Origin: CAYJSJ01 sp964373065 | GTDB lineage: Bacteria > Patescibacteriota > Gracilibacteria > Peribacterales > Peribacteraceae | Direction of reading: 5' to 3' | NCBI GenBank assembly: GCA_964373065.1 | Contig: CAYJSJ010000001.1 | Coordinates: 1 to 64,000, forward strand | Length of the DNA stretch: 64,000 nucleotides | In this document: positions 41,012 to 49,732 of the stretch, one piece after another | Position numbering within the stretch: position 1 is the stretch's first letter | Layout of the letters: the number at the start of each line of letters is the position of its first letter | The notes under the pieces: model-generated | The model's database searches: none | The model's input: only the letters and a program-made list of their open reading frames with translations | What the model was told of the DNA's origin: nothing | Position numbers and translations under genes: made by a program

Positions 41012-42406
41012 ATGAAAAAAGCCGAGGCCGCCTTCGGACTCCTTCGCATCCCCGTCGACGCGCTTGCGGTGTTTGCAGCGCTCCTGCTTGCGTACAGGTT
41101 GCGCCTTCTCAATATCGATCTTATTCCCGGTGTGCAGCTCCTGGAGCCCGCAACGACCCTTCCAGATCTTCCCACATACATTTCCACATTCGTCATACCG
41201 GGTATGATCGGGTTTCTCTTCTTTGCAGCATGTCTCCGCATGTATGCCTTGCTCCTTACCCGAAGTGCGTGGAAGGAAATCGGGCGGTTTCTCATAGCGA
41301 GTTTCCTCTGGATCGTCGCTGTCATCGCCTGGTATTTCCTCATACGAAAGCAGCTCTTCTATTCTCGCATGCTGCTGCTCCATTCCGCATTCTTTATCGC
41401 CATACTCGGCATGATCGGACGCGTATCTGTTCTTCTTCTGCAGCGCGCATGCCTACACTGCGGTATCGGTGTGCGCAATGTCATTTCCATCGGATCGCAG
41501 GCAATCGTGTCTGCAGCGAGAGACACACTCCTCCATGATCCACGCTACCGATACCTCGGGCACAGGGCATCACTAATGGAACTTCAGGATCTGCGAAGAG
41601 ATCACAGTATAGACCTCGTACTCCAAACCGATCCCGATCCAAAAAACTCCACGACCAATATTCTGATCGAATACTGTCGCGCCGAGCATATCGGTTATGC
41701 ATTTCTGCCACCCGTTCTCGCCGAAAACCCTCACCAGCTGAGAACCGACCATATAGGGCTTGTTCCCATTCTGGCATTTCGACCGACGCCGCTGGATGGA
41801 TGGGGCCGCGTACTGAAACGCTTGTTCGATCTCGCGCTCTGTACCGTCGCGCTCATTATTCTCGCACCGTTGCTCCTTCTCATTTCCATGCTCATCGTGT
41901 GCTGTTCCGGGTTCCCTGTCTTCTATGTATCGCGTCGTGTGGGGGACCCTGATCGAAGAACGATTCCCGTGCTTAAATTTCGCACGATGATCAACAATGC
42001 CGACAGCATAAAGCAATCTCTTGTCGAAAAGAGCCATCGCGATGACGGGCCTCTCTTTAAGATTAAAGATGATCCGCGTGTGACACGGATCGGCAAATTT
42101 CTGCGACACTCTTCACTGGATGAATTGCCGCAACTTCTGAATGTTTTTGTCGGCCACATGTCGCTTGTCGGGCCGCGGCCGCACCTTCCGGAAGAAGTTG
42201 ATCGTTACGGAAGCTATGAACGCAGAGTCTTTGCCGTGAAGCCGGGGGTAACAGGTCTTGCGCAGGTGTCCGGACGGAGCAATCTACCGTTTCAGGAAGA
42301 AGTGCGTCTTGACCTTAGGTACATAGAAGAGTGGTCGCCATTGCTTGATCTGTGGATTCTCTGGCGTACGGTCTTTGTGGTGTTAGGGGCGAGAGGGGCG
42401 GACTAG
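41012..42406 (+). CDS. Undecaprenyl-phosphate sugar-1-phosphate transferase (WcaJ/WbaP type)
   Basis: The 464-residue protein has about four N-terminal TM helices and a Rossmann-like middle region (VRNVISIGSQAIVSAARD). The C-terminal catalytic bacterial sugar-transferase domain follows: KRLFDLALCTVALIILAPLLLLI, PVFYVSRRVGDPDRRTIPVLKFRTM, RVTRIGKFLRHSSLDELPQLLNVF, MSLVGPRPHLP and KPGVTGLAQVSGRS. It attaches the first sugar to undecaprenyl phosphate for surface-glycan synthesis and is a natural partner of the flippase at 10737-12185. The start MKKAEAAF at 41012 is chosen because TACAAT stands 6 nt upstream; 40994 is also possible. Confidence 0.93.
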   Translation: MKKAEAAFGLLRIPVDALAVFAALLLAYRLRLLNIDLIPGVQLLEPATTLPDLPTYISTFVIPGMIGFLFFAACLRMYALLLTRSAWKEIGRFLIASFLWIVAVIAWYFLIRKQLFYSRMLLLHSAFFIAILGMIGRVSVLLLQRACLHCGIGVRNVISIGSQAIVSAARDTLLHDPRYRYLGHRASLMELQDLRRDHSIDLVLQTDPDPKNSTTNILIEYCRAEHIGYAFLPPVLAENPHQLRTDHIGLVPILAFRPTPLDGWGRVLKRLFDLALCTVALIILAPLLLLISMLIVCCSGFPVFYVSRRVGDPDRRTIPVLKFRTMINNADSIKQSLVEKSHRDDGPLFKIKDDPRVTRIGKFLRHSSLDELPQLLNVFVGHMSLVGPRPHLPEEVDRYGSYERRVFAVKPGVTGLAQVSGRSNLPFQEEVRLDLRYIEEWSPLLDLWILWRTVFVVLGARGAD

Positions 42407-42436
42407 TGTTGCTATGTTGCTATGTTGCTATGTTGC
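42407..42436 (+). repeat. TGTTGCTA tandem repeat (8-bp unit, 3.8 copies)
   Basis: Three full units and a partial one begin right after the sugar-transferase stop. They lie outside coding sequence. Confidence 0.8.
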
Positions 42437-42495
42437 GTAATACGCCAAATCTCTGTGGAAGAGAGAGCGATGTCTATGGTACATTCTTCTTCCGT

Positions 42496-42834
42496 ATGGA
42501 CTCTTCCGATACGCGCTTTTCAAAAGCATTTGCGGTACTCATCATCGCGATTCTCGTTGTGCTTTCCTACAAAGCATTCATGGGGAATGGTGGTGCCGTG
42601 ACGGGGAAGCCGATACTCAATGCAGTCTGCGAAGGGCAGGCTCTTGCAGTCGATTACCCGTACCAAGGGGGGATGATTCCTCCGCACGCATGCGCGCCGC
42701 AGTGCGAGGATAACGTGCAGCGGTACGTTCTCTATTCCAATGGAAAGGCCACGCAGTGCCAGATGCTTCCGGGATGTCTGGATTGGGGAGAGGATCAGGG
42801 AGTTACGTGTGTGATGCCTGAAATGAGAAAATAG
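42496..42834 (+). CDS. Small membrane-anchored Cys-rich protein (112 aa)
   Basis: An N-terminal TM/signal anchor (FAVLIIAILVVLSYKAFMG, residues 12-30) is followed by an exported domain with several Cys (VCEGQ, HACAPQCEDN, CQMLPGCLDWG, VTCVMP) that could form disulfides. The ATG at 42496 is supported by the signal anchor directly after it. No known family. It lies downstream of the sugar transferase and convergent to the exonuclease gene. Confidence 0.65.
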   Translation: MDSSDTRFSKAFAVLIIAILVVLSYKAFMGNGGAVTGKPILNAVCEGQALAVDYPYQGGMIPPHACAPQCEDNVQRYVLYSNGKATQCQMLPGCLDWGEDQGVTCVMPEMRK

Positions 42835-42841
42835 TTCTCCT

Positions 42842-45136
42842 TCAGAACAAATTCATTTGCCAATTCTCCGGAAAATCACCGCTAGGAGGTCTTTTCGCAG
42901 GTGTTCCCTTTACTACTCCTGCGCACTTTTCCACGTACTGGCGCACCGTTTTTCCGTAGGCTTTTTCGAAGATGCGTTTATCCACGATCATCACGTCGCT
43001 CTCGTCGCCTGCAATGCGGCCGAATGTTCGTAGCAATCGGAACATGCGGTGGAGCAGGCGTGGAAGAGAGTACTCTGTAAAGGCATTGCGGAAGTGACCC
43101 GCGCGTTTGCCGAACACGGGTTGTGTGGGGTTATCGAAGGGAAGTGCGTCGATGACTAAGTGATCTACAGTACCAGGGGGAAGATCCACACCTTCGAATG
43201 TCCACGGCGTGAGCACCCAGACGGCCGGAGCTTTCGCCGCGAGGAATTCCGCCTGCATACGATTGATGCCTCCGCCGACATTTTGGCAAATGAGCGTTAT
43301 GCCCCGTGCTTCCAGCCCCTCCATGAATTCCACGAAGTACTCTTCAATCACCCGTTTGCTTCCTGCGAGGACGATGGTTTTCCCATCCGGAGGATCGCTG
43401 AGAACTTTTCTTCCGGTAAGTTCATTTGAAAAACCGACGGAGACTCCCCCTTGTACGCGTGGTACGAGGGTGTTGACGGCACACGTGACCGTCCGATGCA
43501 GTGTTTCTTGCAGCGTCCCCGAGCTCTCTGGAGGGAGAAGCAGTGTAACGGGGTAACGACTGAAGAGATCTTGCTCCAAAAGATTTGCAACGCTTTCAGG
43601 AACGGAAGAAAGGCTTTGTGCACCGTCTTGGCGCACCTCTATCCACGTAATGCGCTTCAGCGCCTCCTCCGAGAGGCAGTGCGCGACGGCTTCAAGCATT
43701 TTCTTTGTCTGTGCGGGAAGCAGAGCATCTTCCCGAAGGTCGGCAACTTGAGCGCGAAGCGAGAACACCTCCACTGATCCGAAGTCACTTGGTGCAAGGT
43801 AGCGAATGTCCTGTTCATTGCGTGTTTTTTCAATCCAGAGCTGGAGCAGATCCGTAAATTTCATCAGTGCGTCATGCCCTTTGGAAGCGGTGCGGAGGTC
43901 GCCAATGTTAGAGTAGTGGCCATAGGCTTTGTTTGCCGTATCTTCCAGCATGGATGCATCATCGATGATGATATGCGACGCGGCATTCAGGGCACCGTGC
44001 GCTTCATGATCGGGATTCTGGATGAAATGAAGAATTTGCCGATGATCCAGAAGGATCACGGACGGTAATTTCGTAAATTGTTTCGTGTACGTTGTACTTT
44101 CATCCGTGCATGCAAGTTTTCCTGCCCAGACGGATTTTTCTTCGCCGTGAATCGGCGCTTCTGCATACACCTTCGGTGCATACCAGTCGATTTTTGTGAG
44201 GAGAGTCGCCTCGTCGGCACTCAGGTGTTTTTGTGTGCGGAGCAGAGCTACGGCTTTCGTGTCCAGCAGCAGAAACGGCGGCTGCAGCACCCGCACCCCT
44301 TTGGGGATCTCCAGTCGCTCCACAGTGGAAGTCAGGTTCTTGACAGCAATCCAGTGCACCGTTGCTTCATCCTGCACTGCAGAATGCATGATGCTCTGAA
44401 GGAATCCGGCATCCACGGGCTCTTCGATCATGTCGACGATGCCGATGGTAGGTTTGGCGAGGGGTAAATGTTGTTTTTTAGCTGGCCGTTTTTTCCGTTC
44501 CGGCATCCGCATCCACGGGGGAGCTCCTGTCGTCGTTCCCTTGGGAAGTGCCTGAAACAAGGCACTGTACCCGGGAGTGCTCCGCTGCATCACAGACTTG
44601 ATATTCTTCATAGCGTCTGGAGGAAGCATGAGGAGGCGTTCCCAGCATCGCGCGAGGAGTTCCAGCGTCGTCCGCACATCCCCAAGAGCCCTATGCACAG
44701 GCTCATGTTCGAGAGCGAGTACATTGCTCATGTATCCGAGGGAATAGCTTTCAAGCTCCGGGAACACGAGTGATGCCAGCATGGAGGTATCGATCCACGG
44801 GCGGTTGGAAAGATCGATTCCTTCCCCTTTGAGCATCTTGATATCAAACGATACGTTCTGCCCGACGATGATGGTGTCGGTGCCGATACGTTGAACGATT
44901 TCTTCGCGCACGTCATCAAACGTCGGTCGCCCCTTGATCGTCTCTGCGCGAATGCGCGTGAGGACTTCTACGACTGCAGGGATCTCCGTCGGAATGTCGA
45001 TGAGCTGCTCGTAGGTATCCTTCAATTCGCCATCACGGTACACGACATGCGCGTACTCGATCACGCGATTGATGCGAGGGAGGAATCCGGTTGTTTCCGT
45101 ATCTAAAACGACGAAGGGGATTTTCGGGAGCTGCAT
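42842..45136 (-). CDS. DEDDh exonuclease fused to degenerate DinG-like helicase
   Basis: The 764-residue protein begins with a DnaQ-type 3'-5' exonuclease (about 1-170: VLDTETTGF, VGQNVSFDIKML, HRALGDVRTT), with all acidic residues and the catalytic His in place. The rest follows the DinG/XPD layout but is worn: no Walker A (GKT/S) motif is visible, and DEAH is replaced by DDAS in HIIIDDASMLEDTA. Late motifs are partly kept (WVLTPWTFEGVDLPPG and LLRTFGRIAGDESD). Exonuclease-DinG fusions are known in Firmicutes. Here the helicase half probably cannot hydrolyse ATP normally. The start is MQLPKIPFVVLD. Confidence 0.85.
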   Translation of the reverse strand: MQLPKIPFVVLDTETTGFLPRINRVIEYAHVVYRDGELKDTYEQLIDIPTEIPAVVEVLTRIRAETIKGRPTFDDVREEIVQRIGTDTIIVGQNVSFDIKMLKGEGIDLSNRPWIDTSMLASLVFPELESYSLGYMSNVLALEHEPVHRALGDVRTTLELLARCWERLLMLPPDAMKNIKSVMQRSTPGYSALFQALPKGTTTGAPPWMRMPERKKRPAKKQHLPLAKPTIGIVDMIEEPVDAGFLQSIMHSAVQDEATVHWIAVKNLTSTVERLEIPKGVRVLQPPFLLLDTKAVALLRTQKHLSADEATLLTKIDWYAPKVYAEAPIHGEEKSVWAGKLACTDESTTYTKQFTKLPSVILLDHRQILHFIQNPDHEAHGALNAASHIIIDDASMLEDTANKAYGHYSNIGDLRTASKGHDALMKFTDLLQLWIEKTRNEQDIRYLAPSDFGSVEVFSLRAQVADLREDALLPAQTKKMLEAVAHCLSEEALKRITWIEVRQDGAQSLSSVPESVANLLEQDLFSRYPVTLLLPPESSGTLQETLHRTVTCAVNTLVPRVQGGVSVGFSNELTGRKVLSDPPDGKTIVLAGSKRVIEEYFVEFMEGLEARGITLICQNVGGGINRMQAEFLAAKAPAVWVLTPWTFEGVDLPPGTVDHLVIDALPFDNPTQPVFGKRAGHFRNAFTEYSLPRLLHRMFRLLRTFGRIAGDESDVMIVDKRIFEKAYGKTVRQYVEKCAGVVKGTPAKRPPSGDFPENWQMNLF

Positions 45137-45298
45137 GCGCCGTCATCGTACCTGTTCTTCCTGCAGATGCACGGCAAATCGCTCGTGAAGCATGACCAAG
45201 CATCGAGCAGCACCTATCAAAGAAATTCTAAATCCTAAACTCTAAATCCTACTCCCTATCAGCTACCAGCTACCAACTACAAGATACAAGAGACAAAG
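45137..45298. repeat. Intergenic simple repeats (CTAAATCCTAAAC and CAGCTACCAG types)
   Basis: Between the exonuclease gene and nusA there is no gene. From 45220 to 45285 lie short runs of AAATCCTAAACTCT and CAGCTACCAGCTACC. The second type also occurs inside lspA (46988-47035) and before pgl (55619-55637). Confidence 0.7.
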
Positions 45299-46555
45299 CT
45301 ACCTGCTACCAGTTCCTTCTTCCGTCACCGCAGGCACCGCCTCCTCCTTCGCAGATGCAGCAATTTTCGTCACGATTTTCCTGCGCTTTCCCTTTTTCTT
45401 TCCATCCCCTTCTTCCTGCTCCTCGTGTTGGATTTCGGTTACGAGCACTTCCTCTCCGCGGATCTCTGCGAGCTTTGCTTTGAACGCAGGGAGCTCTTCG
45501 TAGTTGTACATATCGAGCTCGAAACCCGTTAATTCCGTTGCGAGACGGATGTTTTGGCCTTTACGGCCGATGGCCATGGGGCGCTGAGCCTCTTCCACAA
45601 ACACCGCCGCGCGGCGTTTCACTTTCCTTCCTTCCGCATCGAGGTGTTCCACGTCATTGACGATGATCACAGCAGAGATAGCTGCAGGCTGGAGAGCGGT
45701 GGAGATCAGGCGGATCGGGTCGTCGCTCCACTCGATCATATCCACGCGTTCGCCGTTGATCTCGTCCATCACCGCTTGTATGCGTACGCCCTTTTGGCCG
45801 ACACATGCGCCGATCGGGTCTATGCGAGGGTCTTTGCTCTTCACGGCTACTTTGCTGCGGAACCCCGCATCGCGCGCGATGGCCATCACCTCCACGTCGC
45901 AGTTTCGCACTTCGGGGATTTCGAGTTCCAGAAGCTTTTTCACGAGGCCTGCATGTGTGCGGCTGATCCTGAGCTGCGGCCCCTTGCCCGTGAGTTCTAC
46001 GGTATCGAGGTACACGCGAATACGCTTGCCTGTGTAGTAGTGCTCGCCGGGGATCTGCTCGCGCCACGGCATGGAAACCGTCATACCCTCTATTTCGAGG
46101 GTCACCCAGTTCGGCTCCACTTTGGTCACGGTAGCGGTGAGCAGCTCGTGTTCGCGGTCTTTAAACATTTCAAACAAACTCTGCTTCTCCGCCTCCTGCA
46201 ACTTTTGCAAAATCACCTGCTTTGCGGCTTGTGCCGCTATACGACCGTAGCCTTCCGGTGTGACATCTATAGTAATCTCGTCGCCGACGTCCACTTCGGA
46301 ATTTACCCTCTTCGCTTCTTGCAGCGAAACCTCAAAGTTCTCGTTCTCCACCTCGTCCACCACTTCCTTCACGATCAAAATAACCGGCTCGTCTCTGCCT
46401 TCCAGAAGATCGACGCGGATTTCCTGTTCCTTATTGCCGTAGTCTTTCCTGTAGGCCGTGGCAATCGCTTGCTTTACGGCATCTAGCACTTGGTCGGCAC
46501 TGACATTCTTTTCGGAACAGATCTGGTTGATGGCGGCTATGAAGGAGGCTTTCAT
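45299..46555 (-). CDS. nusA: Transcription elongation/termination factor NusA
   Basis: NusA binds RNA polymerase and RNA to control pausing, termination and antitermination. The 418-residue protein has the N-terminal RNAP-binding domain (MKASFIAAINQICSEKNVSADQVLDAVKQAI) and the S1 domain (ELLTATVTKVEPNWVTLEIEG). KH1 and KH2 follow (DPIGACVGQKGVRIQAVMDEINGERVD; RPMAIGRKGQNIRLATELTG). It ends in a Lys/Glu-rich tail rather than acidic repeats. The start MKASFIAA at 46555 is the family start; a CCTGCC/GGCAGG palindrome lies 20 bp upstream. Confidence 0.95.
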   Translation of the reverse strand: MKASFIAAINQICSEKNVSADQVLDAVKQAIATAYRKDYGNKEQEIRVDLLEGRDEPVILIVKEVVDEVENENFEVSLQEAKRVNSEVDVGDEITIDVTPEGYGRIAAQAAKQVILQKLQEAEKQSLFEMFKDREHELLTATVTKVEPNWVTLEIEGMTVSMPWREQIPGEHYYTGKRIRVYLDTVELTGKGPQLRISRTHAGLVKKLLELEIPEVRNCDVEVMAIARDAGFRSKVAVKSKDPRIDPIGACVGQKGVRIQAVMDEINGERVDMIEWSDDPIRLISTALQPAAISAVIIVNDVEHLDAEGRKVKRRAAVFVEEAQRPMAIGRKGQNIRLATELTGFELDMYNYEELPAFKAKLAEIRGEEVLVTEIQHEEQEEGDGKKKGKRRKIVTKIAASAKEEAVPAVTEEGTGSR

Positions 46556-46560
46556 ACGAG

Positions 46561-46590
46561 TTAGGGTTAGGCTTGCCTGCCGTAGGCAGG
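46561..46590. repeat. TTAGGG-type repeat plus CCTGCC/GGCAGG palindrome upstream of nusA
   Basis: TTAGGGTTAGG (46561-46571) is joined to CCTGCC GTA GGCAGG (46576-46590). The same two elements sit together at 54885-54918. It would be in the nusA 5' leader. Confidence 0.75.
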
Positions 46591-46720
46591 GATAAGGATG
46601 CGAGAAGGCGACCATCTCGATCCAATCGAGATAGTCATTAATGTAATGTAGTGATCTTTTACGATTACGTACCTTCTAATCTTCAGTATACAGATTTCTG
46701 AGTTGAATGCAAGGTTTTTT

Positions 46721-47203
46721 ATGCCAATGCTGGTACCCTTTCTGGTGATGAACATACTGACATTAACGGCAATTGCTGCATGTCTATCGGGAGTATTATC
46801 TGCAATGATCGCAGATCTCTGGCTCACGGAACGCATTTCCATCATCGGCTCCTTCATTGGCCTTCAGTATTCCCTCAATCCCGGCATCGCGTGGGGCATA
46901 CGGCTCCCACCGGGCATTCAAGAGATTCTGATCGGCATCGCATTGATCATGGTGGGGTGGTATGCATTCCACGCTCTCCATGAGCGTCCCAGCTACCAGC
47001 TACCAGCTACCAGCTACCAGCTACCAGCTATCAGTTATGGCCTCATTCTCGGTGGTGGATTCGCAAACATCATCGACCGTCTTCGCGATGGCGTCGTCAC
47101 GGACTACTTCCAAATCGGATCCTTTCCTATCTTTAATGTAGCGGACGCGTGCGTAACGATTGGAGTTTTGCTGCTGCTTTTAGGGTACATGGGTAGGGAG
47201 TAG
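46721..47203 (+). CDS. lspA: Lipoprotein signal peptidase (LspA)
   Basis: LspA removes the signal peptide of lipoproteins in the membrane. The 160-residue protein has four TM segments, the LQYSLNPGIAWGI motif, and both catalytic aspartates in GGFANIIDRLRDGVVTDYF and FPIFNVADACVTIG. A stretch after TM2 (SYQLPATSYQLPAIS) is encoded by a CAGCTAC tandem repeat (46988-47035) and replaces the normal loop. The reading frame is kept. ATG 46721 is preferred; a TTG at 46703 would add six residues. Confidence 0.93.
   Translation: MPMLVPFLVMNILTLTAIAACLSGVLSAMIADLWLTERISIIGSFIGLQYSLNPGIAWGIRLPPGIQEILIGIALIMVGWYAFHALHERPSYQLPATSYQLPAISYGLILGGGFANIIDRLRDGVVTDYFQIGSFPIFNVADACVTIGVLLLLLGYMGRE
46988..47035 (+). 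repeat. CAGCTAC tandem array inside lspA
   Basis: About six copies of a 7-bp unit (AGCTACC) encode the repeated SYQLPAT peptide between TM segments. The unit is not a multiple of three, so the encoded peptide repeats only every 21 bp. Confidence 0.8.
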
Positions 47204-47308
47204 GGGTTTGTATTGAGGGACTGGGACGATGGCATTCCCTAGCCCCGTAATACGAATTCCCTAGCCCCTATTTCTCCGCTTCTTCCATTCCAAAACCCAC
47301 GTTTTCGC

Positions 47309-47314
47309 TATACT
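47309..47314 (+). promoter_or_regulatory. -10 element of murA, 6 nt before the ATG
   Basis: TATACT (47309-47314), six bases, then ATG 47321. No ribosome binding site can fit, so a leaderless mRNA is likely. Confidence 0.55.
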
Positions 47315-47320
47315 GCTTCC

Positions 47321-48655
47321 ATGGACATCCGTTACCGAGTATCAGGAGGCATTCCCCTCCGAGGGGACGTCACCGTCAGCGGCTCCAAAAACGCTGCACT
47401 CCCGCTGATTGCGGCGTCGGTTCTCTGCGAGGGGGAGACAGTTCTAAAAAACGTTCCCTATCTTCGCGATGTCAAAGTGATGCTCAAGATCTTAGAGCAC
47501 CTTGGTGCGGAGACCAGTTTTCAAGACGGTACCGTGCGCATCCGCACTCGTCACCTCCAGAGCAAACCCATTCCCGCGGAATTCGTTTCCAAACTTCGCG
47601 GTTCCATTGTGCTCCTTGGGCCCCTGCTTGCGCGGTTCGGCGTAGCGGAAATGTGCTACCCAGGTGGCTGCGTGCTCGGGAAGCGTTCGGTGAATGCGCA
47701 TTTGAGTGTGCTTACGCAACTGGGAGCGGAAGACAGCAGCGTCGATGATGTGCTGCATCTGCAGGGTCGTCCGCGCCCCGCACGCGTGATCCTGCCGGAG
47801 TTCTCTGTCACCGCTACCGAAAACGCCATCCTCGCTGCGGCACTTACGCCGGGAGAGACGCGCATAGAGCTTGCGGCGGCGGAGCCCCATGTCTGCGCCG
47901 TTGCGCGTTGCGTGCGGCAGATGGGGGCGGCGGTGGAGGGGATAGGGACGCATGCCGTTATCGTCCGCGGGAATGCAAAGCTCTCGTGCGTCGAATACAC
48001 CGTACCGCCGGATTACCTAGAGGCCGGAGCGCTGGCACTCGCGGGTGTCGTCACCGGAGGAAAGATTCGTCTGCATAACGTCGAATACGAAAATCTTCTG
48101 TTTTTCCTCGATACATTGAAGCGCATGGGGGTCGTCTGGAGTTTCAATGAAAAAGAAAAGACACTCTTTATAGATGGAGAAATCTCTTCGCTCCATTCCA
48201 TAGAGGTGCGCACGAATATCGCTCCGGGCTTTCCCACCGACCTCATGGCACCCCTCGGTGTCGCTCTCACGCAGGCCAAGGGTGTCAGCCGCATTTTCGA
48301 ACGGCTCTACGAAGGTCGCATGGCGTATCTCTATGAGCTCGAGAAGATGGGGGCACATGTAGAAATCTTGAATGCGCACCAGGCGCTCATCATAGGGCCG
48401 ACGCCACTCAAGGGACGCACGATTGCCAGTAACGACATTCGCGCAGGAGCGGCCATGGTGCTCGCCGCGCTCTGCGCCGAGGGCGAAACGCTCATTACGG
48501 ATGTGCGATACATCGAACGGGGGTACGATCATATGGACGATAAGCTCCGCAGTCTCGGGGCAAAAATCGAGAAGATCGAAACGGCGGAACCGGGGGATAT
48601 CGCGAAGGAAACGACAGAGAAACACTTGCGTTCAACGGTTGCGAGAGGAGGATGA
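47321..48655 (+). CDS. murA: UDP-N-acetylglucosamine 1-carboxyvinyltransferase
   Basis: MurA transfers enolpyruvate to UDP-GlcNAc, the first committed step of peptidoglycan synthesis. The 444-residue protein has SGSKNAALPLIAA near the N-terminus, the active-site loop PGGCVLGKRSVNAHL with Cys117 (the fosfomycin target), and FSVTATENAILAA. It also shows IAPGFPTDLMAPL and the C-terminal DIRAGAAMVLAAL and YIERGYDHMDDKL. The length is normal. A small MBL-like gene follows after 54 bp. Confidence 0.97.
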   Translation: MDIRYRVSGGIPLRGDVTVSGSKNAALPLIAASVLCEGETVLKNVPYLRDVKVMLKILEHLGAETSFQDGTVRIRTRHLQSKPIPAEFVSKLRGSIVLLGPLLARFGVAEMCYPGGCVLGKRSVNAHLSVLTQLGAEDSSVDDVLHLQGRPRPARVILPEFSVTATENAILAAALTPGETRIELAAAEPHVCAVARCVRQMGAAVEGIGTHAVIVRGNAKLSCVEYTVPPDYLEAGALALAGVVTGGKIRLHNVEYENLLFFLDTLKRMGVVWSFNEKEKTLFIDGEISSLHSIEVRTNIAPGFPTDLMAPLGVALTQAKGVSRIFERLYEGRMAYLYELEKMGAHVEILNAHQALIIGPTPLKGRTIASNDIRAGAAMVLAALCAEGETLITDVRYIERGYDHMDDKLRSLGAKIEKIETAEPGDIAKETTEKHLRSTVARGG

Positions 48656-48709
48656 GGAGATCCAACAATCTGATTGCTCCAACTTCTTCATACCCCTAAG
48701 ATCAAACGC

Positions 48710-49249
48710 ATGATTACGATCACTTCCCTCGGTGGCAACGCACTTCTCTGCGACATTGACGGCATTGTCGTTGCAGCGTTTCCAGAAAAGCCGCGGGAGA
48801 AGGCGCAACTTTCGCTGCTCCCACATCCGGAAGAAGAAGTGAAGGCCGGTGTGATTTCGTGGCCGGGTGAATACGACACCGACGGTCTCTCGATCCACGG
48901 CATCGGCCATGACGAGGGGAAGCGCGTGAGCTATGTGGTGGATAATGACAGCGTGCGGATAGCATTCATAGCAGCCCCGCTTCATGAGTGGACAGATTAC
49001 GAAACCGAACAGCTTGGTGATATCGATGTTCTGTGTTTGCCTGCAGACGATGCAAAGCTTGGGCAAAAAATGCTCGACGACGTCGATCCCCGTGTTCTCA
49101 TTCCACTGCCGACGAACGATGAAAAAACATTTACCGATATTCTCAAAATCGCCGGAGCGCAGGGCAAAGAGCTGATCGACGAGTATAAGTTGAAAGGATC
49201 TCTCCCGGCCGAAGGCAGAGAAGTGGTGATACTTAAGCCTAGGCAATAA
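48710..49249 (+). CDS. MBL-fold-like protein lacking a full metal site (179 aa)
   Basis: The beta-strand pattern (MITITSLGGNALLCDIDGIVVAAFPEKP, then VISWPGEYDTDGLSIHGIG, LGDIDVLCLPADDAK, DDVDPRVLIPLP) matches the small COG2220-like metallo-beta-lactamase-fold family. The usual metal-binding HxHxDH cluster is not visible, so it may be a non-catalytic relative. TAAGAT lies 7 nt before ATG 48710. It follows murA on the same strand. Its role is unknown. Confidence 0.6.
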   Translation: MITITSLGGNALLCDIDGIVVAAFPEKPREKAQLSLLPHPEEEVKAGVISWPGEYDTDGLSIHGIGHDEGKRVSYVVDNDSVRIAFIAAPLHEWTDYETEQLGDIDVLCLPADDAKLGQKMLDDVDPRVLIPLPTNDEKTFTDILKIAGAQGKELIDEYKLKGSLPAEGREVVILKPRQ

Positions 49250-49288
49250 TTATTCTAAGAAATTAACTTGCGTACATGTTCGCTGTGT

Positions 49289-49294
49289 TATGCT
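49289..49294 (+). promoter_or_regulatory. Extended -10 (TGTTATGCT) 6 nt before a small secreted protein gene
   Basis: Hexamer TATGCT at 49289-49294 with TGT before it, six bases, then ATG 49301. Confidence 0.45.
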
Positions 49295-49300
49295 GAAAGC

Positions 49301-49603
49301 ATGAAACGCATTCTCCTCACTGTCGGTCTTACATGTTCGTTACTGTTCCCCTTTGCGACGAAGGCGTACTTCGCTGAGCAGTTCAAACTGCCTGATCCCT
49401 TCCGCAAGCAGCAGTACTTTCCGGATCCCATGAGCTCGTTTCTCCCCGGTTGGCCGATGTGGATAGGGCGGCTGGACTCCATTTCCGGGTATTACTTTGG
49501 TAAGCGGTTCAATCAATTAAGCCAGAGCCAGCAGGCGATGGTGCGGCAACTTTCCAAGGAATGGCCGGGCTGGATCGGCGTACCGACGTGGTTGAAGAAG
49601 TAG
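49301..49603 (+). CDS. Small secreted protein (100 aa)
   Basis: It has a signal peptide MKRILLTVGLTCSLLFPFATKA, then a Pro/Phe/Trp-rich mature part (YFPDPMSSFLPGWPMWIGRLD ... EWPGWIGVPTWLKK). No family known. A leaderless-type promoter stands directly before it. A GTCAGCC/GGCTGAC hairpin (49632-49649) follows and could terminate both this gene and the convergent tRNA-Arg. Confidence 0.6.
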   Translation: MKRILLTVGLTCSLLFPFATKAYFAEQFKLPDPFRKQQYFPDPMSSFLPGWPMWIGRLDSISGYYFGKRFNQLSQSQQAMVRQLSKEWPGWIGVPTWLKK

Positions 49604-49631
49604 GGGAGATTTCGTGGTTTACCATGAGCGA

Positions 49632-49649
49632 GTCAGCCGAGGGGCTGAC
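49632..49649. terminator. GTCAGCC/GGCTGAC hairpin between convergent genes
   Basis: A 7-bp perfect stem with a 4-nt loop lies between the small secreted protein gene and tRNA-Arg. The same GTCAGC/GGCTGAC core is part of the rnpB terminator. There is no T tail. Confidence 0.4.
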
Positions 49650-49657
49650 GAGTCGAA

Positions 49658-49732
49658 TGGTGCTCCCGATAGGAATTGAACCTACATTTACCCCTTAGGA
49701 GAGGGTCGTTCTATCCATTGAACTACAGGAGC
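49658..49732 (-). tRNA. tRNA-Arg (anticodon CCT), CCA encoded
   Basis: On the minus strand: acceptor GCTCCTG/CGGGAGC with one G-T pair, D arm GTTC...GAAC, anticodon stem ACCCT/GGGGT with loop CTCCTAA, T arm GTAGG-TTCAATT-CCTAT, discriminator A and encoded CCA. The anticodon CCT reads AGG. Confidence 0.93.
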
